This document shows, one piece after another, positions 16,874 through 24,683 of a stretch of DNA of 64,000 bases. A program made the position numbers and the translations under genes. The stretch's first letter is position 1; each line of letters starts with the position of its first letter. Source of the DNA: Streptomyces sp. ISL-1 (GTDB lineage Bacteria; Actinomycetota; Actinomycetes; Streptomycetales; Streptomycetaceae). Location: positions 1 through 64,000 of the forward strand of contig NZ_JAGGOI010000006.1 in the NCBI RefSeq assembly GCF_018614585.1. The letters run 5' to 3'. Under the pieces are notes generated by a model, which was not told where the DNA came from, made no database searches, and saw only the letters and a list, made by a program, of their open reading frames with translations.

Positions 16874-16893
16874 CTGAGTACGTACGTACTCAG
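16874..16893. promoter_or_regulatory. Perfect 20-bp palindromic operator before the SDR relic
   Basis: CTGAGTACGTACGTACTCAG is its own reverse complement. It lies about 10 bp upstream of the GTG of the decayed SDR gene, the place and form expected for a TetR- or PadR-type operator. No cognate regulator gene lies next to it in this window, so it is either an orphan site or one read by a regulator elsewhere. Confidence 0.6.
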
Positions 16894-16976
16894 TGCAGAC
16901 CGGCCGGTGTCCCGGAACTCATCGGTTGCCGGAGTGCCGGGATCCCGCGGAGCCTCACGGACACCTCCCGGGAGTC

Positions 16977-18068
16977 TCAGACGGAGCGGTGGTACTGCTC
17001 CGGGATGTGGATCTCGCCGCCCAGCTCACGGGCCGCGTGCCGGGCCCATGAGGGGTTCCGCAGCAGCTCGCGGCCGAGCAGCACCGCGTCGGCCTCGCCG
17101 TTGTCAAGGATCTTCTCCGCCTGCGCTGCCTCGGTGATCATGCCGACCGCGGCGACCGGGAGCCCGGTCTCCGCCTTCACCCGCGCGGCGAACGGCACCT
17201 GGTAGCCGGGTCCGGTCGGGATGCGGACCCGCGGTGCGTTGCCGCCGGTGGACACGTCGAGGAGGTCGACGCCGTGCTCCTTGAGCAGCGCGGCGAAGCG
17301 GACGGTGTCGTCGGCCGTCCAGCCGGCCTCGTCCAGCCAGTCGGTGGCCGAGATACGGAAAAAGAGAGGCAGTTCGTCGGGCCACACGGCGCGCACCGCG
17401 TCGACGACTTCGAGGGCGAAGCGGATGCGGTTCTCGAAGGACCCGCCGTACTCGTCGGCCCGCCGGTTGCTGTGCGGCGAAAGGAACTCGCCGATCAGAT
17501 ATCCGTGCGCACCGTGGATCTCGGCGACCTGGAAGCCGGCGTCCAGCGCTCGGAGGGCGGCTGCCGCGAACTGGCCGGTGATTTCCCGTATCTGGGCGAC
17601 CGTCACCTCGGCGGGGACGGGGTGCCCCTCGTCGAAGGAGAGCGGACTGGGCCCGAGCGGCTGCCAGCCGTTCTCATCGGCGCCCAGCGGCGCGCCGCCC
17701 TTCCAGGGGCGGTCGGTGGATGCCTTGCGCCCGGCGTGCGCCAGCTGGATGCCGGCGACGGTGCCCTGGCTCGCCAGGAAGCGGGTGATCCGGCGGAACG
17801 CCTCGACCTGGGTGTCGTTCCAGATCCCGAGGTCCGCGGGGCTGATGCGGCCCTCCGGGCTCACGGCGGTCGCCTCGGTGAGGATCAGGCCAGTGCCGCC
17901 GGTGGCGCGGGCGGCGTAGTGGGCGAAGTGCCATTCGTTCGCGGCGCCGGCGTTCGGGCCGAACGCCTCCGCGCTGTACTGGCACATGGGTGCCATCCAG
18001 ACGCGGTTGGGGACGGTAAGCGACCGCAGGGTGTAGGGCTGGAACAGCGCGCTCACGGCGGACTCCAT
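16977..18068 (-). CDS. NADH:flavin oxidoreductase, YqjM-type old yellow enzyme
   Basis: The product has 363 aa, the full length of the thermophilic-like/YqjM OYE class. APMCQYSAE holds the redox-tuning Cys29, EIHGAHGYLIGEFLSPHSNRR gives the His pair that hydrogen-bonds substrate carbonyls, and VAAVGMI...LGRELLRNPSW forms the FMN-phosphate site. It reduces activated C=C bonds with NAD(P)H. A TTGACA box inside the 39-bp element at 18108-18146 lies in the right orientation to start its transcript. The ArsR regulator at 19808 carries the same element and is the probable controller. Confidence 0.92.
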   Translation of the reverse strand: MESAVSALFQPYTLRSLTVPNRVWMAPMCQYSAEAFGPNAGAANEWHFAHYAARATGGTGLILTEATAVSPEGRISPADLGIWNDTQVEAFRRITRFLASQGTVAGIQLAHAGRKASTDRPWKGGAPLGADENGWQPLGPSPLSFDEGHPVPAEVTVAQIREITGQFAAAALRALDAGFQVAEIHGAHGYLIGEFLSPHSNRRADEYGGSFENRIRFALEVVDAVRAVWPDELPLFFRISATDWLDEAGWTADDTVRFAALLKEHGVDLLDVSTGGNAPRVRIPTGPGYQVPFAARVKAETGLPVAAVGMITEAAQAEKILDNGEADAVLLGRELLRNPSWARHAARELGGEIHIPEQYHRSV

Positions 18069-18107
18069 TCGGGGCGGGACCGGTGTACGCGTCGTACGAT
18101 ACCTGTC

Positions 18108-18146
18108 GTAGTACGGCGAGTGTCAAACTATGAGGATTCTCGTACA
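18108..18146. promoter_or_regulatory. 39-bp promoter/operator element, copy 1 (upstream of OYE gene)
   Basis: This 39-bp block matches the block at 19741-19779 in the same orientation at 34 of 39 positions, including 19 identical bases in a row (TACGGCGAGTGTCAAACTA). Read on the minus strand it contains TTGACA, a consensus -35 for the OYE gene. It also includes an imperfect dyad (TACG...CGTA), plausible for an ArsR-family repressor. Confidence 0.65.
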
Positions 18147-18176
18147 TCGCGCCCGGCGACGCCCACGCCCGACGCT

Positions 18177-18989
18177 CTACTCCCGGATCTCCTGCGTGCA
18201 GCACTTCGCTCCACCGCCGGCCTTGCGGAACTCCGAGAGGTTCACGGGGACGGGGACGTAGCCGCGCGCTGCCACGGCCTCCATGAGGCCCGTCGCATCC
18301 TGCGCCATCACCACATTGCGTCCGTCGGAGACGGAGTTGAGCCCGAAGGTCAGCGCATCCTCCCTGGTGGCGACGACGGCGTCCGGGAACAGGCTTCGCA
18401 GGACCTGCTGACTCCCATCGGAGAAAGCGCCCGGGTAGTAGGCGATATTGCTGTCGTCGAGAGCGAAGAGCGCTGTGTCCAGGTGATAGAAATGCGGATC
18501 GATCAAGTGGAGGCTCACTGTCGGCTTCCCGAAGAATTCCTGGACCTCGTGATGGGCTGCCGGCAGTGTGCGGAACCCGGTGCCCGCGAGGATGTAACCG
18601 CCGACCGGGGTGAAGTCCCCTTCCCCTTCACAGGTATGAGAGGGGATCCGGGTCTCGAATCCGGCGCTTTCGAACCAGGCCCGGTAATGGGCGGCTTCCG
18701 GCTGCCGCTCCATTGCGTGGAATTGCGCGCCGAACGCCTTGCCGTCGAGTACGAGTGCCGAATTGGCCGCGAACACCATGTCGGGGAGATCCATGACCGG
18801 ATCCACGACGTCCACGGTGTGACCCAGCGCGCGATACAGGGCTACGAGCCCGTCCCACTGCTTTCGCGCAAGGCCGATGTCGACCGGCTCCCCCGAGGTC
18901 ATCCAGGGGTTGATGGCGTACCGGACGTCGTAGTACTCCGGCGGGCAGACGAGATACCGGCGTCTCTTCGCGGTTCGGATGGACGGCAT
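18177..18989 (-). CDS. ddaH: Dimethylarginine dimethylaminohydrolase (dimethylargininase)
   Basis: The product has 270 aa with the pentein fold of the guanidine-modifying enzymes. Visible features are FAANSALVLDGKAFGAQF, EGEGDF, the catalytic His region HLIDPHFYHLDTALF, and a C-terminal GGGAKCCTQEIRE with the nucleophilic Cys. It hydrolyses methylated arginine to citrulline and (di)methylamine; related actinobacterial proteins may act on arginine or ornithine derivatives. A good promoter (19026-19054) and an Lrp-like operator precede it. The Lrp gene lies 127 bp upstream in the same orientation, its likely regulator. A GAGAGGA ribosome site supports ATG 18989. Confidence 0.9.
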   Translation of the reverse strand: MPSIRTAKRRRYLVCPPEYYDVRYAINPWMTSGEPVDIGLARKQWDGLVALYRALGHTVDVVDPVMDLPDMVFAANSALVLDGKAFGAQFHAMERQPEAAHYRAWFESAGFETRIPSHTCEGEGDFTPVGGYILAGTGFRTLPAAHHEVQEFFGKPTVSLHLIDPHFYHLDTALFALDDSNIAYYPGAFSDGSQQVLRSLFPDAVVATREDALTFGLNSVSDGRNVVMAQDATGLMEAVAARGYVPVPVNLSEFRKAGGGAKCCTQEIRE

Positions 18990-19025
18990 CCGCGTTGTCC
19001 TCTCATCGGACTGGGGGTGCTGACC

Positions 19026-19054
19026 ACGCTAGAGACAGTGACGGACAGTGACAA
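19026..19054 (-). promoter_or_regulatory. Promoter of ddaH
   Basis: On the minus strand TTGTCA (19054-19049) and TAGCGT (19031-19026) are 17 bp apart. Transcription would begin near 19019, about 30 nt before the ATG, leaving room for the GAGAGGA ribosome site. Confidence 0.6.
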
Positions 19055-19064
19055 GACGAATGAA

Positions 19065-19091
19065 TTGCGTCTACACGCAACAACGTTGCGT
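19065..19091. promoter_or_regulatory. Triple half-site operator (TTGCGT/ACGCAA), probable Lrp site
   Basis: TTGCGT (19065-19070), ACGCAA (19075-19080) and TTGCGT (19086-19091) alternate in orientation, forming two overlapping inverted repeats with outer half-sites 21 bp (two helical turns) apart. The block is centred about 60 bp upstream of the predicted ddaH start site, the position of an activator, and sits just downstream of the Lrp gene. Confidence 0.6.
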
Positions 19092-19116
19092 GAAAAGGAA
19101 GTGGAGCCACTACTTG

Positions 19117-19608
19117 TTACGTCAGGTCCGGCGAGATGCGTCCCGACCCGGCCTCGGGGCTGCTCGGCAGGAGATGCGAGAGCACGATGAAGCTGTTGGT
19201 GGCCTTCACGAAAGGCTCGGACCGGATCCGCTCGAGGACGTCTTCGAAGTGCGCTACGTCGAGCGCCCTGATGTGCAGGATCGCGTCGGCCCGTCCGGTG
19301 ACCGTCACCGCCGACTGGACCTCGGGGTGATTCCGGACCACCTCCGCCAGCCTCCTCGGCGGAGCCGCTCCGTCGCAGAACACCTCCACATACGCTTCGG
19401 TGTGCCAGCCGAGCGCCGCGGGCTTCACCACCGTGGTGAAACCCGCGATCACCTCCTGCTCCCTGAGTCGGTCCACCCGGCGCTTGACGGCGGGCGCCGA
19501 AAGGCCGATCGACATGCCGATCTCCCGCAGGCTCGCCCGCGCGTCGGCCATCAGGGCCGAGATGATCTTGCGGTCGAGTTCGTCGAGATCAGCTCCGCGC
19601 CGGGACAT
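19117..19608 (-). CDS. Lrp/AsnC-family regulator, probable controller of ddaH
   Basis: The product has 163 aa from ATG 19608 (MSRRGADLDELDRK), which has AAAGGAG about 9 nt upstream; an in-frame start at 19635 would place that site inside the gene. The helix-turn-helix (about 8-50, IISALMADARASLREIGMSIGLSAPAVKRRVDRLREQEVI) and RAM domain (about 65-145, ILHIRALDVAHFEDVLERI) are complete. It lies upstream of ddaH in the same direction, with a repeated TTGCGT/ACGCAA operator between, so it probably senses an arginine-related ligand. It differs clearly from the Lrp protein at 3593. Confidence 0.88.
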   Translation of the reverse strand: MSRRGADLDELDRKIISALMADARASLREIGMSIGLSAPAVKRRVDRLREQEVIAGFTTVVKPAALGWHTEAYVEVFCDGAAPPRRLAEVVRNHPEVQSAVTVTGRADAILHIRALDVAHFEDVLERIRSEPFVKATNSFIVLSHLLPSSPEAGSGRISPDLT

Positions 19609-19740
19609 GGAGTCAGCTCCTTTCGCAGCGTTCACCGCGCCTCACGGCTGCGCGGGGAGCACGGTTCGCGGCGATCATGCCATCCGTCTTCCCGCGGTGC
19701 CCGGTGCGGCTCCGCCCTCACGGCTCGTACGGCCTTCACC

Positions 19741-19781
19741 GTATTACGGCGAGTGTCAAACTACGAGAGTTTTCGTACAAT
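19741..19781. promoter_or_regulatory. 39-bp promoter/operator element, copy 2, with -10 box for the ArsR gene
   Basis: This is copy 2 of the element at 18108-18146 (34 of 39 identical). On the plus strand it runs into TACAAT (19776-19781), a near-consensus -10 that would start the ArsR transcript about 20 nt before its GTG. On the minus strand the same TTGACA points toward the Lrp gene. It therefore could serve divergent promoters. Confidence 0.65.
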
Positions 19782-19807
19782 GGAGACCCCGACGAAGTGG
19801 AGCCGCC

Positions 19808-20158
19808 GTGACCACCGCGACAAGCCCCCGCGTGCTTGCCCATCCCACGCGCGAGGAGATTCGCCTGGAGAACGTGCTCCACGCGCTCTCCGACCCGATG
19901 CGGCTGCGTGTGGTGCGTGACCTCGCGACGGCCGAGGACGACCTGTCCTGTTCGTACTTCGACCTGCCCGTCACCAAGTCGACGACCACCCACCACTTCC
20001 GCGTCCTGCGTGAGAACGGCGTGATCCGGCAGATCTACCGGGGCACCGCCAAGATGAACGGGTTGCGCCGCGACGACCTGGACGCGCTCTTTCCCGGGCT
20101 GCTCGACAGCGTCCTCGCCGCCGCAGCGGGCCAGGCGGACCGCCTCGGCGAGGGCTGA
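19808..20158 (+). CDS. ArsR-family winged-helix transcriptional regulator
   Basis: The product has 116 aa. The winged helix is RLENVLHALSDPMRLRVVRDLATAEDDLSCSYFDLPVTKSTTTHHFRVLRENGVIRQIYRGTAKMNGLRRDDLDALFPG. No Cys-rich metal site of the ELCVC type is seen; single Cys in LSCSYF. Small ArsR proteins of this kind commonly repress neighbouring oxidoreductase genes, and here the same 39-bp element lies before this gene and before the OYE gene at 16977. GTG 19808 has GTGGAG 6-10 nt upstream. Confidence 0.88.
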   Translation: MTTATSPRVLAHPTREEIRLENVLHALSDPMRLRVVRDLATAEDDLSCSYFDLPVTKSTTTHHFRVLRENGVIRQIYRGTAKMNGLRRDDLDALFPGLLDSVLAAAAGQADRLGEG

Positions 20159-20187
20159 GGCTGTGGCGCACCACCCGCACCCGTCGC

Positions 20188-21543
20188 TCAATCGCCCGCC
20201 GCGCTCAACAGTCCTGTCCAGTCGGGGATCTTGACGGTACGCCGGCCGAGCGTGAGCCCCAGCGCCGACTCCGCCGTCTCGATCGCCAGCCAGCCCGGCC
20301 ACTGAACAGGCCGGTGTCCCAACTCCCGCATCTCGGCCAGCGGATCCGCGGCGACAGGCCGAAGGGCGAGTGTCGCGGCATCGTCGAGAAGCGAGGCCAC
20401 CGTCTCTTTGGCGCACGGCCGGTTGGTGCCGATCACCCCGGTCGGCCCACGCTTGATCCACCCCGCCACATACTCCCCGGGCGACGGCTCGCCGTCCCGA
20501 AGTACCCGCCCGGCCGCGTGCGGCACCGTGCCGTGCCCCTCGTCGAACGGCAGCCCGGGCAGCGGGACACCGCGGTAGCCCACCGCCCGCAGCACCAGTT
20601 GCGCCTCGACCTCTTCGTACGATCCGGTGCCCCGAACGCCTCCCTCACCGTCCGGAGCGGTGCGCTCGAACCGTACGCCCGCCACCCGCCCACTGCGCTC
20701 CAGCAGCTCCACCGGGCGCAGGAAGAACCGCAGATGAATCCGGCGGCCCCGGCTCTGTGGGGGCTGCGCCGCCCAGCCGCGTACGACTTCGAGGTTGCGC
20801 CGGTTGACCGCGGGCAGCGCGGACACGGCGGAGGCGGAAGGATCGGCGTACGCCGGGTCGAGCGAGAGGTCCGCGGGGTCGACCAGTACCTGGGCAGCGG
20901 GCAGCGAGCCGAGCTCCCGCAGCTCCTTGGTGGTGAACTTCGCCTGCGAGGGGCCGCGCCGGCCCACCATGTGCACCTCGCGCACCTGGCTGAGCGAGAG
21001 CGCCCCGAGTGCCGTCTGCGGCACATCGGTGGGCCGCAGCTCGTCCGCGCCCCGCGCCAGGATGCGGGCCACGTCGACGGCCACATTGCCGACGCCGATG
21101 ACCACGGCCGAACGGGCCCCGAGAGCGAAGCCGTTGCCCGCGGAGTCGGGGTGCGCGCTGTACCAGGAGACGAAGTCGGTGGCCGAGCGGCTGCCGGGCA
21201 GATCCTCGCCGGGGATGCCGAGCCTGCGGTCCCTGGCGGCCCCGACGCAGTAGACGACAGCGTGGTAGAGCTCCAGGAGCCGTTCGGGGCCGAGTCCGTG
21301 CCTGCCCACCTCCACATTGCCGATGAAGTCGACCCGCTCGTGCTCCAGCACGGCGCGCAGATTGTTCTGCAGCGACTTGATCTTCTCGTGGTCGGGCGCG
21401 ACTCCGTAGCGCACCAGTCCATAGGGGCAGGGGAGCCGGTCCAGTACGTGCACCCGCACATCGGGCACCCGGCTCTGCTGGACGAGGTCCTGCGCGGCGT
21501 AGACCCCGCTGGGCCCCGATCCGATGACGGCGACGCGAAGCAC
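20188..21543 (-). CDS. FAD-dependent NADPH:ferredoxin oxidoreductase, FprA/adrenodoxin reductase type
   Basis: The product has about 451 aa. The FAD-binding GSGPSGVYAAQDLV lies at the N-terminus. CPYGLVRYGVAPDHEKIKSL is the adrenodoxin-reductase signature. NADPH site: VVIGVGNVAVDVARIL, and GWIKRGPTGVIGTNRPCAKETV closes the FAD pocket. It passes electrons from NADPH to ferredoxin, feeding P450s and similar enzymes; no P450 is nearby. GTG 21543 follows AAGGAG at 8 nt and starts directly on the beta-strand LRVAVIG. A longer in-frame start at 21576 is less likely. Confidence 0.9.
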   Translation of the reverse strand: MLRVAVIGSGPSGVYAAQDLVQQSRVPDVRVHVLDRLPCPYGLVRYGVAPDHEKIKSLQNNLRAVLEHERVDFIGNVEVGRHGLGPERLLELYHAVVYCVGAARDRRLGIPGEDLPGSRSATDFVSWYSAHPDSAGNGFALGARSAVVIGVGNVAVDVARILARGADELRPTDVPQTALGALSLSQVREVHMVGRRGPSQAKFTTKELRELGSLPAAQVLVDPADLSLDPAYADPSASAVSALPAVNRRNLEVVRGWAAQPPQSRGRRIHLRFFLRPVELLERSGRVAGVRFERTAPDGEGGVRGTGSYEEVEAQLVLRAVGYRGVPLPGLPFDEGHGTVPHAAGRVLRDGEPSPGEYVAGWIKRGPTGVIGTNRPCAKETVASLLDDAATLALRPVAADPLAEMRELGHRPVQWPGWLAIETAESALGLTLGRRTVKIPDWTGLLSAAGD

Positions 21544-21656
21544 AGCTGCGCTCCTTCCCGCAGGGGGTTCCAGCATCCCACCGGGAGGCGCCGATGGGGG
21601 AGATGCTCTAACGGGGTGTCTTGTGGCGTCGCGACGTGCGTGCCGCCGCGAGAGGT

Positions 21657-22289
21657 ATGGATTTGGCTGGTTACGTGCTAATTGTGCAAGAAACTACGTT
21701 TCTTAACGCTAATGATCTGTATGACCTCGGTGGGGCGCTGCCCTACCCTCCCGTCTGGGAGCTGCAAGGTGCCGGCACAGTCACCTCGGAGTCCGGCGGA
21801 CGCGAGATCATTCCGCCCTGGTTCAACGTCCGGCTCACCTTTGCCGACGGTGCCCGCATCGACGTCCTCGTCGTAGTCGACGACGGGCGGGTCGCCATCG
21901 AGGATCTGCGCGCCGACCCGCCGCTGTCGCTCGGGGGCTTCGAGATGCTCGCCGAGCGGATCGAGGACCTGCTGGAGGACGCCTGCCGGGTGGCTACGCC
22001 GCCACCTGCTCCCGATGAACCGGAGCCCGACCCGCCGTGCGTCGCCGAGCACGCGGACCCGCGGGGTCCCGGCCGTCGTCGGACCCGCCCTGCGGTGCCG
22101 CGCGGCAGCGCAGGGCGGCGGATGGCGGCCGACGCCTACCGGGCCGCGCAGCAGGACGGGCGTGACCCGGTGCTCGCAGTGATGGCCGCGAGCGGGCGGA
22201 GCCGACGCAAGTCGCTCCGGCTCATCGCGGGCGCTCGCGACGACGGCTATCTCACGCCACGCCACAACCGCCGCCGCCACCGTTCGTGA
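21657..22289 (+). CDS. Streptomyces-specific protein of unknown function (resembles DUF6214)
   Basis: The product has about 210 aa. The N-terminal half is a beta-rich domain (PPWFNVRLTFADGARIDVLVVVDDGRVAIEDLRADPPLSL). A Pro-rich linker follows, then a basic helical C-terminus (RRMAADAYRAAQQDGRDPVLAVMAASGRSRRKSLRLIAGARDDGYLTPRHNRRR) that looks able to bind nucleic acid. I believe this is the DUF6214 family; no function is known. The start is uncertain: ATG 21657 has GAGAGG too close, and TTG 21621 or GTG 21675 are possible. The first 50 bases are AT-rich for this genome and hold the dyad AAGAAAC-TAC-GTTTCTT (21688-21704), so the true start may be later. Confidence 0.65.
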   Translation: MDLAGYVLIVQETTFLNANDLYDLGGALPYPPVWELQGAGTVTSESGGREIIPPWFNVRLTFADGARIDVLVVVDDGRVAIEDLRADPPLSLGGFEMLAERIEDLLEDACRVATPPPAPDEPEPDPPCVAEHADPRGPGRRRTRPAVPRGSAGRRMAADAYRAAQQDGRDPVLAVMAASGRSRRKSLRLIAGARDDGYLTPRHNRRRHRS

Positions 22290-22335
22290 CCCTGGCCCTT
22301 TCCCTGGCTCGAGCCCGGCGCCGGCCGGCGGCGGA

Positions 22336-23001
22336 TCACAACGCGTGCATCCGGTTGATCTCACTCGTCTGCTGGGCGATCACGTCGCTCGCCATCTCCT
22401 CGATGAGGATGTTGTTGCCCTTCGAGAGGGCGTCGGTGGCCATGGTGATGGCTCCCTGGTGGTGAGTGGTCATCAGCTTCAGGAAGAGTTCGTCGAACGC
22501 CTTGCCCTTCGCCCCACGCAGCTGGGCCAGTTGGGCCGTGGTGGCCATTCCGGGCATCACGGCGTGCTCGTGGTCGTGACCGCCCTTCCCCTTCGTCTCA
22601 CCGTTCGTTTTCAGCCAGCCCTGCATCGCGCCGATCTCCGGCTTCTGCGAGGCGGCTATGCGCTCCGCCAGCCGCTTGACCTGCGTGGACCCCGCGCGGT
22701 CCGGTGCCAGGGCGGTCATCTGCAGCGCCTGACTGTGATGGGTGATCATCATGTGCGCGTAGGAGAAGTCCGCCGCGTTGGGGGAGTCGTCGGGGGCGGC
22801 CTTCGCGGCTTCTTCGGCGGAGAGGGTTCTGGCCGGCTCGCCCGGTTTGCCCGGTGCCACCACTGAGGGTCCGGCATCCCCCTTGGCCTTGGCGGGAGTG
22901 CCGGAGTCCGACTCGCAGGCACCCAGGGCGAGTACGGCGGCCGTGACCGCGGCAGCGACTACCGACCTGCGGACACACGCGGCCCTACGGCGGTTCAACA
23001 C
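22336..23001 (-). CDS. DUF305-domain lipoprotein
   Basis: The product has 221 aa. A signal peptide with lipobox LALGAC puts it on the outer membrane face. The DUF305 (four-helix, ferritin-like) region holds repeated Met/His motifs: SYAHMMITHHSQALQM, then LMTTHHQGAITMA, with Lys/Glu-rich helices and a HDHEH linker. DUF305 proteins are associated with copper and other metal handling; the exact role is not established. GTG 23001 has GGAGG 5 nt upstream. It is divergent from the LVIVD-repeat gene at 23178 and the two share a 176-bp control region, suggesting a functional pair. Confidence 0.87.
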   Translation of the reverse strand: MLNRRRAACVRRSVVAAAVTAAVLALGACESDSGTPAKAKGDAGPSVVAPGKPGEPARTLSAEEAAKAAPDDSPNAADFSYAHMMITHHSQALQMTALAPDRAGSTQVKRLAERIAASQKPEIGAMQGWLKTNGETKGKGGHDHEHAVMPGMATTAQLAQLRGAKGKAFDELFLKLMTTHHQGAITMATDALSKGNNILIEEMASDVIAQQTSEINRMHAL

Positions 23002-23177
23002 GGTGACCTCCTGTGGCACTTGGGGTGTTTGGGGACGTTCCTAGCACGCTTCCATACGCGGTTGATCAAAAACTTTCATTACGTCTCTGTTGCCATCTGT
23101 TGAGATGTACATGGAAGGGAAGATACTGCCGGGGTCCGTGAACCGTTCAACAGCGAACGGATACAAGGGAGGACGCA

Positions 23178-24683
23178 GTGACCCTGTTGCACCCCACCCG
23201 AGTGCGGCGCAGACGTCTGGGCGTGGCTACAGCCGCGGCCGGGCTCCTCGCCACACTGCTGACGGCCGGACCCGCGGTCGCCACACCCGACCCCGGCGAC
23301 ACCCCTGCTCAGCAGGGAGTCTCCTCGGGGCAGGCAGCCGAAGACAGGGCTGCCATCACGAGCGGCGACATACCCGGCGTGGACGAGATCGTCCACAGCG
23401 ACAACATCGAACATCTCGCCAACATCCCCAAGGACGCGCTCAAGGGCACCAACTCGGACCTCGCCTTCCAGGGGAAGTACGCCTTCGCGGGCAACTACGA
23501 CGGCTTCCGGATCTTCGACATCAGCAATCCGAAGTCGCCCACGACCGTGGCTCAGGTCCTCTGCCCCGGTGGGCAGAACGACATCTCGGTCTCCGGCAAC
23601 CTGGTCTTCCTCTCCACCGACTCCTCGCGCAGCGACAACTCGTGCAACAGCACCTCGCAGCCCGCGACCGAGAAGTCGTCCTGGGAGGGCATGAAGATCT
23701 TCGACATCAGCGACATTCGCAACCCGAAGTACGTCGCCGCTGTTGAGACAGCCTGCGGCTCGCACACGCACACGCTCGTGCCTGAGCGCCGCAACGTCTA
23801 CGTCTACGTCTCCTCGTACTCGCCGAGCGCGACCTTCCCGGACTGCCAGCCGCCGCACGACGGAATCTCCGTCATCAAGGTGCCGCGCAAGGCTCCCGAG
23901 AAGTCGGCGATCGTGAACTTCCCGGTGCTCTTCCCCGGTGAGGGCCCGGACGGCGGCGGCAACCCCGGCTCGCCCACCAACCCGGGCGTCTCCAAGACCA
24001 CCGGCTGCCACGACATCACGGTGCTCCCCTCGAAGGACCTGGCCGCCGGCGCCTGCATGGGTGACGGCATCCTGTTCTCGATCGAGGACGCGGAGCACCC
24101 GAAGGTCATCGACCGGATCCAGGACAACGTCAACTTCGCGTTCTGGCACTCGGCGACCTTCAACCAGAAGGCCAACAAGGTCGTGTTCACCGATGAGTTG
24201 GGCGGCGGCGGGGCGGCGACCTGCAACGCCGAGATCGGCCCGAACCGCGGCGCCGACGGCATCTACGACATCGTTGGCAAGGGCGGGCGGAGCAAGCTGG
24301 TCTTCCGCAGCTACTTCAAGATCGACCGGCACCAGGCCGACGCCGAGGTCTGCGTGGCCCACAACGGTTCGATCATCCCGGTGAAGGGCCGCGACATCAT
24401 GGTCCAGGCCTGGTACCAGGGTGGCGTTTCGGTGTGGGACTTCACCGACTCCTCGAAGCCGAAGGAGATCGGCTACTTCGAGCGGGGTCCCGTCACCCTC
24501 GACCGGGTCACCACCGCGGGCCCCTGGTCGGCGTACTACTACAACGGGTACGTCTACTCGAACGACATCGCCAAGGGCCTCGACGTCCTGAAGATCAACG
24601 ACAGGCGCACGGACCCGGCGAAGCGGGTGCGGCTGCCCGAGCTCAATGTGCAGACCCAGCCCGACTACTTCGACCGCGACTGA
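23178..24683 (+). CDS. Secreted LVIVD-repeat beta-propeller protein
   Basis: The product has 501 aa. A signal peptide (RRRRLGVATAAAGLLATLLTAGPAVA) is followed by about six LVIVD-type blades (DGFRIFDISNPKSPTTVAQV, EGMKIFDISDIRNPKYVAAV, GVSVWDFTDSSKPKEIGYF). His pairs (GSHTHTLV, TGCHDITV, FWHSATF, CVAHNGS) recur at blade tips and could bind metal. Function unknown. GTG 23178 has a GGAGG site. Its 3' end overlaps the TetR gene tail to tail by 19 bp. Divergent pairing with the DUF305 lipoprotein suggests joint action at the cell envelope. Confidence 0.85.
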   Translation: MTLLHPTRVRRRRLGVATAAAGLLATLLTAGPAVATPDPGDTPAQQGVSSGQAAEDRAAITSGDIPGVDEIVHSDNIEHLANIPKDALKGTNSDLAFQGKYAFAGNYDGFRIFDISNPKSPTTVAQVLCPGGQNDISVSGNLVFLSTDSSRSDNSCNSTSQPATEKSSWEGMKIFDISDIRNPKYVAAVETACGSHTHTLVPERRNVYVYVSSYSPSATFPDCQPPHDGISVIKVPRKAPEKSAIVNFPVLFPGEGPDGGGNPGSPTNPGVSKTTGCHDITVLPSKDLAAGACMGDGILFSIEDAEHPKVIDRIQDNVNFAFWHSATFNQKANKVVFTDELGGGGAATCNAEIGPNRGADGIYDIVGKGGRSKLVFRSYFKIDRHQADAEVCVAHNGSIIPVKGRDIMVQAWYQGGVSVWDFTDSSKPKEIGYFERGPVTLDRVTTAGPWSAYYYNGYVYSNDIAKGLDVLKINDRRTDPAKRVRLPELNVQTQPDYFDRD

